From contig NZ_CP107030.1 in assembly GCF_027474825.1 (NCBI RefSeq), forward strand, positions 4,034,001-4,098,000: a stretch of 64,000 nucleotides of DNA, given 5' to 3'. The position numbers and the translations under genes are program-made. This DNA comes from Maribacter halichondriae (GTDB lineage: Bacteria > Bacteroidota > Bacteroidia > Flavobacteriales > Flavobacteriaceae). The notes beneath the pieces were generated by a model, which saw only the letters and a program-made list of their open reading frames with translations, had not been told where the DNA came from and did not search any database. Positions 36,376-45,067 of the stretch are shown one piece after another (position 1 is the first letter of the stretch; every line of letters begins with the position of its first letter).

Positions 36376-38257
36376 ATGAAAATAGTTGCTAAATATTTTT
36401 TATCCGCATTTTTTGCTGCGTGTTTTTTTCTACCACACTTGCACAAGACATTTTAAAGAAGCTTGATGAGATAGCCATAATCGATCAAAAGATAATGATG
36501 CCCATGCGTGATGGAATTCACCTCGCCACGGATATTTATCGACCGAAGGAATCTGGACAGTTTCCTATTATATTCTCAAGAACTCCTTATAATTTCAATT
36601 CATGGGGCGACGGGGAACAAAGAACGCGAATGGCGGAAAGAGCTTATGAAGCCGTTTCAAGAGGATATGCCTATGTGGTGCAGAACGAAAGGGGCCGTTA
36701 TTATTCAGAAGGGCAGTGGGATATTTTAGGAACACCACTGACCGATGGCTATGACGCCTTTACTTGGATGAAAGACCAACCATGGTCAAATGGTAAAATC
36801 GGAACGTTGGGTTGTTCTTCTACGGCCGAATGGCAAATGGCGGTAGCCGCTTTAGATCATCCTTCGCATGCGGCCATGGTACCACAGGGGTACGGTGCAG
36901 GTGTGGGCCGGGTGGGCGACTATTATGAACAGGGCAATTGGTATCGTGGGGGCGCTGAACAAATGCTATTCTTTTCATGGTTATACGGAGTCGAGCACGA
37001 CAAGTTTAAACCTCGCATTCCCGATGGGGCAACGCAGGAAGATTTAATACGCATATCACGGTTTTATGATTTGGCTCCTGAAAATCCTCCAGTCGATATG
37101 AAAGAGGCGCTTTCGCACCTTCCCATTCAAGATATTTTACAAAACATAAACGGAAAACGTGAAATTTTTGATAAAATGGTACGTCGCACCCCGAACCACG
37201 AAGATTGGTACGCAGGTGGACTCTATCACGATGATATGGATTTTGGTGTGCCCAGTTTTTGGTTCGCTTCGTGGTATGACGTTTCCATTAGTCCCAATAT
37301 TGCCTTGTTCAACCATGTTAGAAAGAATGCCAAAGACCCCGAGGTACGAGAAAATCAGTATCTGGTCATAGCCCCGACCTTACATTGTTCGTATACCCGT
37401 GCTACCGAAAACACTATTGTCGGAGAGCGAAGTGTTGGTGATGCCCGTCTAAACTATGATGAGCAAATTTATGGCTGGTTCGACCTTTGGCTGAAAGGCG
37501 AACAAAATGATTTTAAGTCCAAAACCCCGAGGGTTCAGTACTATACAATGGGCAGCAATAAATGGCAATCTGCGGATACATGGCCTCCTGCAAGATCAAA
37601 AAATGACTACCTATTATCTAAATAGTGATGGAAAAGCCAATAGTCTTTATGGAGATGGAAAATTGACTACATCCAAACCAAAAAAATCGGAATCATCGGA
37701 TGCTTTTACCTATGACCCTATGAATCCTGTTTATTCGTATGGGGGTAACGTTTGTTGCACGGGCAATGCAGTAAAAGGCGGTGCTTTCGACCAACGCCAA
37801 ATGGAAACTCGACAAGATATTCTGGTCTATACCTCGGAGCCATTACAGAACGGTGTTGAGATTTCGGGTTTTATAGAATCCACCCTTTACGTCAGCTCAG
37901 ACGCAAAGGATACCGATTTCACCATTAAGTTAATCGATGTTTACCCCGATGGTACGGCCTATAACCTTGATGAAACTATACAAAGAGTTCGTTATCGAGA
38001 GGGATACGACAAAGAAGTATTTATGGAAAATGGAAAAGTCTACAAGGTCGACCTTACGCCAATGTCAACGAGTAATTACTTTGAAAAAGGGCATCGGATC
38101 CGCATTGAGGTTTCGAGCAGTAATTTTCCCCGTTTCGCCAGAAATTTAAATACGGGAGGAAAAAATTATGATGAAAAAGAGGGGGGTAGCCCACAATAAA
38201 GTCCATCACTCGACGGCACATCCATCGCAGATACGATTGCCTATAATACAGCGATAA
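36376..38257 (+). CDS. CocE/NonD-family hydrolase (three frameshifts)
   Basis: About 626 residues once joined. The signal peptide starts at 36376 ([13 protein letters not shown]). The catalytic domain holds [30 protein letters not shown], and the nucleophile elbow GCSSTAEWQ. The C-terminal jelly-roll domain reads [35 protein letters not shown], and [10 protein letters not shown]. Breaks: T-run 36423-36429, A-run 37598-37603 (one base missing in each), and G-run 38181-38186, where correcting the run gives ..[22 protein letters not shown]. It is an exported peptidase/esterase of the X-Pro dipeptidyl-peptidase (S15) group. Confidence 0.85.
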
Positions 38258-38269
38258 GAACATAAGTTT

Positions 38270-38872
38270 TTATTCCTTTTTCAAGGCTTCCAAAAGGGCA
38301 TCATATGTCTCGATTTGAGTAAAGAGTCGTCCCCCAAGATTTAAAATGGGTGTTTCTAACGAATCTATAATGGTATTTCCCAGGAGTCTTTGCAATTGTT
38401 CTTTCATGTCGGGCAGGGAATCCAACGTATGGGATGTAAAAATGTATTTTCCGTTCTGTAACGGCGTTATCAAACTATCACAAGAAGAACAATTTTTTGG
38501 AAGATAAACGATAATAGGTTTCTTCGGACGGATTTTAATCTTTTCAAATTCCTTTTTCAAAGCACGGTTTGATAAGCTATCGTTGACCACCAAATCATAG
38601 GTATATGATGGCTTTTTCCCTCTAGTCAAGACCAAGGTTTTCAGATGCACCTTTGAAGTGGCCGGAAGCCGTATCATCCTAGGCCTAGCCTTACTTTGTC
38701 GAAAGTTGGTTCCCGAAACGGTGATCATAACATCGAATTCCTGGTCATTCTCATTAATAGCATAAAGTGCCAAACGATTGGGAATTTCTTCGGCGACCAC
38801 TTGAATTGGTCTTTCTTGTGCATAGGTAAAACCTAAAAACAATAGAAATAATGGAGAAAGTACTTTTTTCAT
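38270..38872 (-). CDS. Exported thioredoxin-fold protein with a CSSC motif
   Basis: 200 residues from MKKVLSPLFLL with a signal peptide ending GFTYAQ. A beta-rich N-terminal half (VMITVSGTNFRQSKARPRMIRLP) is followed from about residue 118 by a thioredoxin/glutaredoxin-like part: PIIVYLPKNCSSCDSLITPL with a CSSC redox motif, and TPILNLGGRLFTQIETYDALLEAL with the cis-Pro strand. It likely works as a periplasmic thiol-disulfide protein, in analogy to glutaredoxin-like folds. It is convergent with the CocE/NonD gene, 12 bases away. No partner gene is visible. Confidence 0.7.
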   Translation of the reverse strand: MKKVLSPLFLLFLGFTYAQERPIQVVAEEIPNRLALYAINENDQEFDVMITVSGTNFRQSKARPRMIRLPATSKVHLKTLVLTRGKKPSYTYDLVVNDSLSNRALKKEFEKIKIRPKKPIIVYLPKNCSSCDSLITPLQNGKYIFTSHTLDSLPDMKEQLQRLLGNTIIDSLETPILNLGGRLFTQIETYDALLEALKKE

Positions 38873-39046
38873 AGCGTGTTTTCTGATCTCAATATAAAAA
38901 ATAATTCGTGGTTTGATAGAATCGATAGGTAACAAACGATAATCATCAAGTTTTATCTTTGAAATCCATGTTTACACGTACCGTGCTATTTTTTGACCAA
39001 GGTTATTCTTAATATTGATCTTTGATTTATGTAGTATTACCATATT

Positions 39047-39981
39047 ATGGACAAACCGACCAATCCAACATTGATTATCCTGGCTTTTTTTGCCATTTAT
39101 GTAATTTGGGGCTCCACCTATCTACTCAATAAAATTGCAGTTACAGAGTTACCAGCATTTATGTTGGCAGGAATTCGTTTCGTGATTGCAGGTATACTGA
39201 TTTTTATACTAGCCAGGGTGATGGGGCTTGACATCGTCATCAGTTGGAGGGAATTTTTCAACACAGCTATAGCGGGCTTTCTGTTTCTCGCGTTTGGCAA
39301 TGGGGTAGTGGTATGGGCCCTTAAATTTGTAGATAGCGGATTCGCTGCCCTTGAAATATCGGCACAGCCTTTAGTGGTGCTGTTTCTTATGCGTATCCTT
39401 CAAGGAAAAAAATTCAATTGATGTCGGTAGTTGGCGTAGCATTGGGCTTTATCGGTATCTACTTATTGGTCAGCCAAAAGGAAATTATACAACAGGAAGG
39501 TTCTTTGCTGGGCATGTTTTTGATTTTTTTGGCCATGTTGAGTTGGGGCTATGGCAGTCTTTTTGTCGCAAAGGCCCGATTACCAAAAAATTATTTTGTC
39601 AATACGGGATACCAAATGGTTACAGGAGGAGGAATGATGCTACTATTTAGTCTAATCATAGGAGAAGAATGGACGTCTCCCTTGGCATGGAGTGGAAAGG
39701 TGCAATTATCAATGCTTTTGTTGGTCATTTTTGGAAGTATAGTGGCCTTCACGGCGTTCAATTATTTATTGCAGACCGTATCTCCCGAGAAGGTGGCCAC
39801 GTCGACCTATGTCAATCCGATCATAGCACTTATTCTGGGGTGGTATTTTCTTGACGAGCAGATTACCTTGCAGTCTGTCATCGCGGCGATAATTTTATTG
39901 ACAGGGGTTTATTTTATCAATACAAAGAAAAAATTAGTACTTTTTTCAAGATTTTCTGGTAAAATGCCAGGACGGAAATAG
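39047..39981 (+). CDS. EamA-family (DMT) transporter 1 (frameshifted)
   Basis: About 311 residues with ten predicted helices in two EamA halves. The first half has FFAIYVIWGSTYLLNKIAV and AFGNGVVVWALKFVDSGFAAL; the second has IYLLVSQ, SWGYGSLFVAKARL and SPEKVATSTYVNPIIALILGW. The frame breaks at the A-run 39406-39412 between the halves. One more A joins QGKKIQLMSVVGVALGF. A second uncertain shift near 39930 could change the last 15 residues. It exports metabolites in the drug/metabolite superfamily; the substrate is unknown. Confidence 0.85.
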
Positions 39982-40014
39982 TCTCGTCATTTTAAAATAT
40001 CTAAATTCAACATT

Positions 40015-40713
40015 ATGAAAACTCCCCTTACACTAGTACTAGTTTCGTTTGTCATGGTTAGTTGTACATCACAAACTACCACCTCGTTGTTCAATGGTAA
40101 AGATTTGGAAGGATGGCATATCGATGTTCCTGATATGGATAGCATACCCGATATTCGAAATCCTTTCATTGTACGAAACGGGATGTTGGTGAGCTTAGGT
40201 ACCCCTGAGGGGCACGTAATAACTGATAAAATTTATGAAGATTTTCGATTACAGATAGAATACCGTTTTGCCGGAGAACCCGGAAATTGTGGTGTTCTCG
40301 TCTTTGCTTCGACCCCAAGGTCATTGTACAAAATGTTCCCTAAGTCCATTGAGGTACAAATGATGCATGAAAATGCGGGGGATTTTTGGTGTATTGTCGA
40401 GGATATCGAGGTCGATAATATGGTGGAAAGAAGAGGCCCAAAAGAAGAATGGGGCATCACGGAAGGTGAAAAGCGCCGCATCTTGAACCTTACCGATGGT
40501 TCTGAAAACCCGTTGGGAGAATGGAACTATATGACAATTGAATGTTTGCAAAACGAAATTAAAGTATGGGTGAACAGTGATTTGGTCAACCACGGTTACA
40601 ACGCCACGGCAAGTAGTGGTCAAATTGCCCTGCAGGCCGAAGGGGCTGAAGTAGAGTTCCGTAAAATAATGCTTACCCCAATAAAGAATCTAAGTGAAAA
40701 TGAGCCTAAATAA
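40015..40713 (+). CDS. DUF1080 (3-keto-disaccharide hydrolase family) lipoprotein 1
   Basis: 232 residues with lipobox VMVSC. The DUF1080 fold is seen in SLFNGKDLEGWHI, ITDKIYEDFRLQIEYRFAGEPGNCGVLVF, SIEVQMMHENAGDFW, EWNYMTIECLQNEIKVWVN and GQIALQAEGAEVEFRKIML. In studied Bacteroidota members this concanavalin-like domain hydrates or hydrolyses 3-keto sugars in the periplasm. It is encoded downstream of the EamA gene, alone. A second DUF1080 protein lies in the catabolic cluster at 54048. Confidence 0.85.
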   Translation: MKTPLTLVLVSFVMVSCTSQTTTSLFNGKDLEGWHIDVPDMDSIPDIRNPFIVRNGMLVSLGTPEGHVITDKIYEDFRLQIEYRFAGEPGNCGVLVFASTPRSLYKMFPKSIEVQMMHENAGDFWCIVEDIEVDNMVERRGPKEEWGITEGEKRRILNLTDGSENPLGEWNYMTIECLQNEIKVWVNSDLVNHGYNATASSGQIALQAEGAEVEFRKIMLTPIKNLSENEPK

Positions 40714-40724
40714 CATATGGCCAT

Positions 40725-41729
40725 TCAATATTCCAACTCTCTCGAAAGTTGGATAATTTCTTTGCAAATAATATCAGCATTTTCCTTAAGGCTAAAAATG
40801 GTAATATGACCTCCGTCAAGAAAAAACACTTTACCATTTGTAGAAAGACTTGCCATTTCCTTCTGCATTTTTACTCTTTCAGTTCTTAATCTTTCTGGAT
40901 CCAAACCCATTTTGAGAAGTGCTTTATTATTCAAATGCGTCCCTGAAAACACTCGAATGGGCAAAGAATCAAATTCCATTGCTTTTCTTGACATCTCCAC
41001 CAAATCCTCATGCCATTTTTCTTCTTCCAAATAACCCCAAAGATACTTTCCGTTTAAAGTGTAATCCTGATAGCGGTCAGTAACTTCTTCGGGTAGCCCG
41101 GGAGCCCAAAGTATGGATCGTTTGACTATTCTGGTATATAAATCCAAGACACCCAAATCTCCCAAGACGGCTCCTGCTTTGTACATTAAGTTTAACCAAC
41201 TAGGAGATGGCGGCATGTTCAGTCGTTCATGTTCATCCGGGTGACCAGAGTCTAAAAAAACCAAAGCGGTCACCTCGTTCGGATAAAGTTGTTTGAATAC
41301 ACGTATGTAATGTCCGCCATAGGAATGACCAGCCATAATATAGGGTGGTGATTCTCCAGCCTCTTGCAATAAGGTATGCAGCTCACGCGCAACAGTTTCA
41401 GGGTCTTGGAGAGTGTTGCTAAGTTCACTATATCCAATTCCTGCCCGGTCGTAACGGACAACACGTATGCTGTCTTTAAGACCTTCACCCAGCCAATAAT
41501 AGTACTCACTTGGAGCTCCTGCTCCTGACTCAATGACCAGCGTTGGCTTGTTGTTTTTCTCTCCCATACTATTAATATGTAGTTTAAAGCCACCAACATC
41601 AACAAGTTCCCCTGGGGGTTGGGGTTTGGAACTAAACAGACGTAGGCACAGGCCAGCCAAAATGATCAGTAGCAACAACGATCCAATCGAAATACCGATC
41701 CACTTTACGACCTTCCAGATAATTCTCAT
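40725..41729 (-). CDS. Membrane-anchored alpha/beta hydrolase
   Basis: 334 residues from MRIIWKVVKWIGISIGSLLLLIIL, an N-terminal membrane anchor; an earlier in-frame ATG is less plausible. The nucleophile elbow is AGHSYGGHYIR, the oxyanion strand LVIESGAGAPSEYYYW, then YDRAGIGYSE, VFLDSG (acid region) and a late FLDGGHITIF with the catalytic His. It is a serine hydrolase of the general ester/amide or lipid-active type. It is convergent with the DUF1080 gene, 11 bases away. Confidence 0.85.
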   Translation of the reverse strand: MRIIWKVVKWIGISIGSLLLLIILAGLCLRLFSSKPQPPGELVDVGGFKLHINSMGEKNNKPTLVIESGAGAPSEYYYWLGEGLKDSIRVVRYDRAGIGYSELSNTLQDPETVARELHTLLQEAGESPPYIMAGHSYGGHYIRVFKQLYPNEVTALVFLDSGHPDEHERLNMPPSPSWLNLMYKAGAVLGDLGVLDLYTRIVKRSILWAPGLPEEVTDRYQDYTLNGKYLWGYLEEEKWHEDLVEMSRKAMEFDSLPIRVFSGTHLNNKALLKMGLDPERLRTERVKMQKEMASLSTNGKVFFLDGGHITIFSLKENADIICKEIIQLSRELEY

Positions 41730-41903
41730 AATTATGTATAGTTTGATGATTTGATTCAAACATAAATTCATTGAAAGACTGCTTGAAATTATTTTGATGA
41801 ATAAGCTAAAAAACGGCACACATAGATGTGAATCTCGGACGAATACGATTCGACCAAATTAACAGTATGTTCGACCCAAAATCTATAGTGTTCATCAAAG
41901 AGA

Positions 41904-41935
41904 TTGTAAGACGAGTATCAATAATGCTAAGTTTG
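41904..41935 (+). promoter_or_regulatory. Promoter of the LytS/LytT-type operon
   Basis: TTG at 41904-41906 and TAAGTTTG at 41928-41935, separated by 21 bases, a full match to the Bacteroidota -33/-7 consensus. The ATG of the kinase lies only four bases after the -7 box, so transcription would begin at or next to the start codon and the message may be leaderless. Confidence 0.5.
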
Positions 41936-41939
41936 TATT

Positions 41940-42885
41940 ATGAATAGTTTTGTTCAAAAAAATCAAAAGGCCTTATATAAGGTATTGGCAGTACTTGGGT
42001 TGCTCGTTGTTATGCTTGTTATACCACATTATACGGGTATTTGGGATAACCCTTTTACTATTCCGCTTTTGATTCTATTCTGGCTGGGGGTTACTTACCT
42101 TGTTTTACCCGAATTTTTCAAAAAGTATAGGATAGCCATTTTTGCCATATACGGATTAGTTATCGCCTATAATTTTTTCTTTTTTACTTCGACACTTGAT
42201 CACGCACAAAATGATCGCCTGAGTTTGGTGCTTTTCATGACGCTTCCGATTCCGGTATTCGCTTCCTTGTGGGCTTATGAGCAATGGCGTTGGTTGAAAA
42301 CGCTAAAGGCGGACAAGGCAAAGGCAGAGTTGGCTTTACTCAAAAATCAGATCAATCCTCATTTCTTCTTTAATACCTTGAATAATCTTTATGGACTAGT
42401 AGTAGAGAAATCCGAGAAAGCTCCGGAAGTGGTCTTAAAACTTTCGGATATGATGCGATACACTATCTACGAAGGGAAAGAAGATTTAGTGCTAGTAAAG
42501 GAGGAGATTACTTATCTCGAAAACTACATCGAACTACACAAAATACGCTATCAAAAAAAGTAGAGATTCTATTCACGCACGAGGTTCAGGAAGGTTTAAA
42601 AGTTGCCCCTTTGTTATTCATTAATTTATTGGAAAATGCTTTTAAGCACGGTGTAGAGAAAATGCGCGCGAATGCCTTCATTCATCTTAGAATGCGTTCT
42701 CAAGGAAGGCAACTCATTTTTACAATTGAAAATAGTTTTGATGGTATGGCATCAAATCACGATAAGGGTATCGGTTTAGAAAATTTAAAAAAAGATTGGA
42801 TTATTTATATCCTAATCAGCATGAATTAATTGTAGAAGAAAAAGGACCTATTTTTAAAGTCCAGTTAAATCTTGGAGTACTATGA
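41940..42885 (+). CDS. LytS/YehU-type sensor histidine kinase (two frameshifts)
   Basis: About 315 residues when repaired. Four transmembrane helices (LAVLGLLVVMLVIPHYTG, IPLLILFWLGVTYLVL, IAIFAIYGLVIAYNFFFF, LSLVLFMTLPIPVFASL) precede a His_kinase domain: LALLKNQINPHFFFNTLNNL with phosphoacceptor H141, then KLSDMMRYTIYEG and LFINLLENAFKHGVEKM (ATP site). Breaks at A-runs 42553-42559 and 42787-42793; one extra A each restores YQKKVEILF and NLKKRLDYLYPNQHE, ending in LNLGVL. The stop overlaps the response regulator start. No extracellular sensor domain is present, so a membrane-embedded signal is likely. Confidence 0.85.
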
Positions 42886-43574
42886 ACTATTGCATCATCG
42901 ACGATGAACCAATTGCGCATCGAATTATAGAAGGGTATTGCGAAAACCTACCGTATCTCCAAAAAATTGGGAATTGCTATGATGGATTTGAAGCAATTCA
43001 GTTCATGAACAATAATGTGGTTGATTTAGTTTTTCTGGATATTAATATGCCCAAACTCTCAGGATTCGATTTATTAAAAACGATGCAACAACCTCCCAAG
43101 GTAATCGTGACTTCCGCCTATAAAGAATTTGCGTTGGAAGGATATGAATTGAATGTTTCCGATTACTTGTTAAAACCTTTTTCATTTGAACGCTTTTTAA
43201 AAGCGATGAACAAGGTCATGGATAATCAAACCCCAATTTTAAGTTCTTCTGATGAAAAGAAGAAGGTTAGTTTTTTCCTTAAAGGAGATAAAAAAATACA
43301 CCAGATTCATACTGACGATATTCTATTCATTGAAGCATATGGAAATTATGCTAAGGTGTTTTTAGTTGAAGAAATGATAATTAGTCATGAAAAAATATCC
43401 TCTTTGGAAGCCTTATTGCCTGTTCCGGATTTTTTAAGGGTACATAAATCATTTATTATTGCTACCAATAGAATAAAGATGATCGAAGGAAATCGAATAG
43501 CAATAGGAGAGCATTTTGTACCAGTTGGTCAAACTTATAGGCATAACTTAAAACAACTCTTTCGCAGTGAGTAA
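42882..43574 (+). CDS. LytTR-family response regulator
   Basis: 230 residues. The receiver domain has acidic residues in IIDDEP, phosphoacceptor D53 in VFLDINMPKLSG and Lys in YLLKPFSFERF. The DNA-binding LytTR domain is at about 128-230 (VSFFLKGDKKIHQIHTDDILFIEAYGNYAKVFL, FLRVHKSFIIATNRI, PVGQTYRHNLKQLF). It is translated with the kinase through an ATGA overlap. LytTR regulators commonly control adjacent genes for surface or peptide functions. Here it faces a cluster of tiny peptide genes across a shared terminator. Confidence 0.9.
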   Translation: MNYCIIDDEPIAHRIIEGYCENLPYLQKIGNCYDGFEAIQFMNNNVVDLVFLDINMPKLSGFDLLKTMQQPPKVIVTSAYKEFALEGYELNVSDYLLKPFSFERFLKAMNKVMDNQTPILSSSDEKKKVSFFLKGDKKIHQIHTDDILFIEAYGNYAKVFLVEEMIISHEKISSLEALLPVPDFLRVHKSFIIATNRIKMIEGNRIAIGEHFVPVGQTYRHNLKQLFRSE

Positions 43575-43732
43575 CTTTTTTCTTGATTTTTAAGCTCTCA
43601 GTGTAGTTAAGAGTAATTCCAACATTTTTACCAAAAGTACTTAATCTATTATAGACCAATGAAATAGTTGCTGGTAAAACTCCTCGTTTTGTTACGGCCC
43701 TTATACCAAAAAATGGAATAGGGTAGTGGAAT

Positions 43733-43767
43733 AAGAAAGGCCAGCATTAATAATGCCGACCTTTCTT
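43733..43767. terminator. Bidirectional terminator between the LytT-type regulator and the peptide cluster
   Basis: A 17-base imperfect palindrome, AAGAAAGGCCAGCATTA / TAATGCCGACCTTTCTT, with almost no loop, A-rich at one end and T-rich at the other. It ends the minus-strand peptide cluster and the convergent regulator transcript. Confidence 0.65.
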
Positions 43768-43799
43768 AACTCTGTAGAGTCTTTGAACTTTCTTCGTGA

Positions 43800-43913
43800 T
43801 TAGCGACTAAAGTTTCGATACTGTGCCCATTGCACTCTTTTACTCGTTTTTAATGACGAAAAGTAACTAAAGGTTCTTGATTCTGTTGGTGTTTTTGTGA
43901 TTGATGCTTTCAT
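43800..43913 (-). CDS. 37-residue peptide, copy 1
   Basis: The ORF reads MKASITKTPTESRTFSYF and ends SKRVQWAQYRNFSR. It is basic, Ser/Thr-rich in the first half and aromatic near the end, with no Cys, signal peptide or membrane segment. The second copy at 43957 is identical at 34 of 37 residues, although about eleven codons differ silently. That is strong evidence of selection on the protein. It lies directly before a terminator. Not recognised as a known family; a signalling peptide or a modified-peptide precursor are candidates. Confidence 0.65.
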   Translation of the reverse strand: MKASITKTPTESRTFSYFSSLKTSKRVQWAQYRNFSR

Positions 43914-43956
43914 GATGTTCGTTTTTAGATTGTTGTTCTTTTTAGTGAAGTCGTGA

Positions 43957-44070
43957 TTAGCGACTGAAATTTCTATACTGTGCCCATTGCACTCTTTTAC
44001 TTGATCTCAAGGAAGAAAAGTAACTGAATGTTCTTGACTCCGTTGGCGTTTTTGTGCTTGATGCTTTCAT
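43957..44070 (-). CDS. 37-residue peptide, copy 2
   Basis: Reads MKASSTKTPTESRTFSYF with an end SKRVQWAQYRNFSR. Compared with copy 1 only Ile5/Ser, Lys22/Arg and Thr23/Ser change, while many codons differ silently. The sequence before each ATG differs, so the duplication is not recent. It lies between the 33-residue peptide gene and copy 1, all on the minus strand. Neighbouring LytS/LytT-type genes on the opposite strand suggest regulation by that system, by inference. Confidence 0.65.
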   Translation of the reverse strand: MKASSTKTPTESRTFSYFSSLRSSKRVQWAQYRNFSR

Positions 44071-44101
44071 AATTTTTAGTTTTTAAGATTATTATTAATT
44101 G

Positions 44102-44203
44102 CTATGTTTTTATTTTTTGGTCGTACCAGTGATTCGTGGTCCAACCCATGTCCATTGTAAAATATACTTTAGGACGCATTTGATGTTGATATAAAGTTTC
44201 CAT
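44102..44203 (-). CDS. 33-residue Trp/Tyr/Met-rich small peptide
   Basis: The ORF reads METLYQHQMRPKVYF and contains MDMGWTTNHWYDQKIKT. It is unrelated in sequence to the 37-residue peptides but uses the same strand and lies 31 bases upstream of copy 2. It has two Trp, three Tyr and four Met in 33 residues, unusual for random ORFs. Upstream on the minus strand the DNA from 44204 to 44407 is extremely AT-rich (near 44280-44350), probably the promoter region of both this cluster and the methyltransferase gene. Function unknown. Confidence 0.4.
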   Translation of the reverse strand: METLYQHQMRPKVYFTMDMGWTTNHWYDQKIKT

Positions 44204-44407
44204 GATATTGATGTTTTTTAATTGACTTACAACTAGAAGACGAGAGAGGGTTCATTTTGTTACAGTACTATGCATAAAAAGGTACTATATTATATAATAT
44301 TTAACATTTCAAATACATTAATAGTATTTATATAGCTGATATACAGTAATTTATGATTTATCGAAAATTTAACTTTAGAATTTTTATTTTGGTAGTATCT
44401 TAGAAAA

Positions 44408-45067
44408 ATGAGAATTCACCCACATACTTTAAGTATTATTTTATTCCTTTTTGGAGCATTTATTTCTTTTGCGCAATACGCTAAAGAAGATTGGGAAGAT
44501 CGCGACACTTGGATGAAAGTAGATCAACTCTTTAAATTGGCCGAAGTAGGAGAGGGGGACAAAGTTGCCGATATTGGATGTCATGAAGGATATCTAAGTT
44601 TTCATATCTCAAAACAAGTCGGAAGTAATGGAAAGGTGTTCTCTGTCGACGTCCAAGAATATCGATTGGAAGATTTGAACGAGTATATTAAGGAAAGAAA
44701 GGTATCCAACATAGAGGTTATCTTGGGGGACTATGACGACCCCAAACTTCCAGAAGGACTTTTAGATGTGGTTTTTATTGTCGATACGTATCATGAAATG
44801 GATGACTACATGAAGATATTGGCTCATGTTAGAAAAGCATTAAAATCTGATGGTATAGTATTGATCCTTGAAAAACTAAAGGATCCACATAAAGGAAAAA
44901 GTAGGGATGCACAAGCAAGTTCACATACCTTGGCGTCGAAGTACGTTAGGCAAGAATTAGAAGAAGCGGGATTTAAAATCACCAAAGAAATCAATGATTT
45001 TGGTATTTGGAACCACGAGCCAGAAAAAAACATGTGGATTCTCGTTGCCGAAAAAAATAAGAACTAA
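44408..45067 (+). CDS. Class I SAM-dependent methyltransferase with an N-terminal signal peptide
   Basis: 219 residues. The start LSIILFLFGAFISFAQ looks like a cleavable export signal. The methyltransferase body follows with VADIGCHEGYLSFHISKQVG (SAM loop), VFSVDVQEYRL (acidic ribose contact), VIFLDYDDPKLP-type strand and VVFIVDTYHEMDDY. The C-terminal part has IVLILEKLKDPHKG and FGIWNHEPEKNMWILVAEK. SAM is normally not available in the periplasm, so either the signal is an anchor or the protein has another role. Its stop overlaps the convergent oxidoreductase gene by four bases. Confidence 0.8.
   Translation: MRIHPHTLSIILFLFGAFISFAQYAKEDWEDRDTWMKVDQLFKLAEVGEGDKVADIGCHEGYLSFHISKQVGSNGKVFSVDVQEYRLEDLNEYIKERKVSNIEVILGDYDDPKLPEGLLDVVFIVDTYHEMDDYMKILAHVRKALKSDGIVLILEKLKDPHKGKSRDAQASSHTLASKYVRQELEEAGFKITKEINDFGIWNHEPEKNMWILVAEKNKN

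Larger units (their letters stand above)
43795..44070. repeat. Tandem duplication, 157-base period, carrying the peptide genes
   Basis: The sequence starting CGTGATTAGCGACT at 43795 recurs at 43952, and the following 120 bases align with many differences. Most lie at codon third positions of the minus-strand ORFs. This is an old gene duplication under coding constraint, not a fresh repeat. Confidence 0.7.

Noticed and set aside
39930..39981. Extra frameshift at the end of the first EamA gene
   Set aside because: Both endings (…SGKMPGRK or, with one more A, …STFFKIFW) are plausible, so I could not decide.
43795..44070. Tandem repeats resembling a CRISPR or a satellite
   Set aside because: Only two copies with a 157-base period, many silent differences and an intact ORF in each; this is a gene duplication, not an array.
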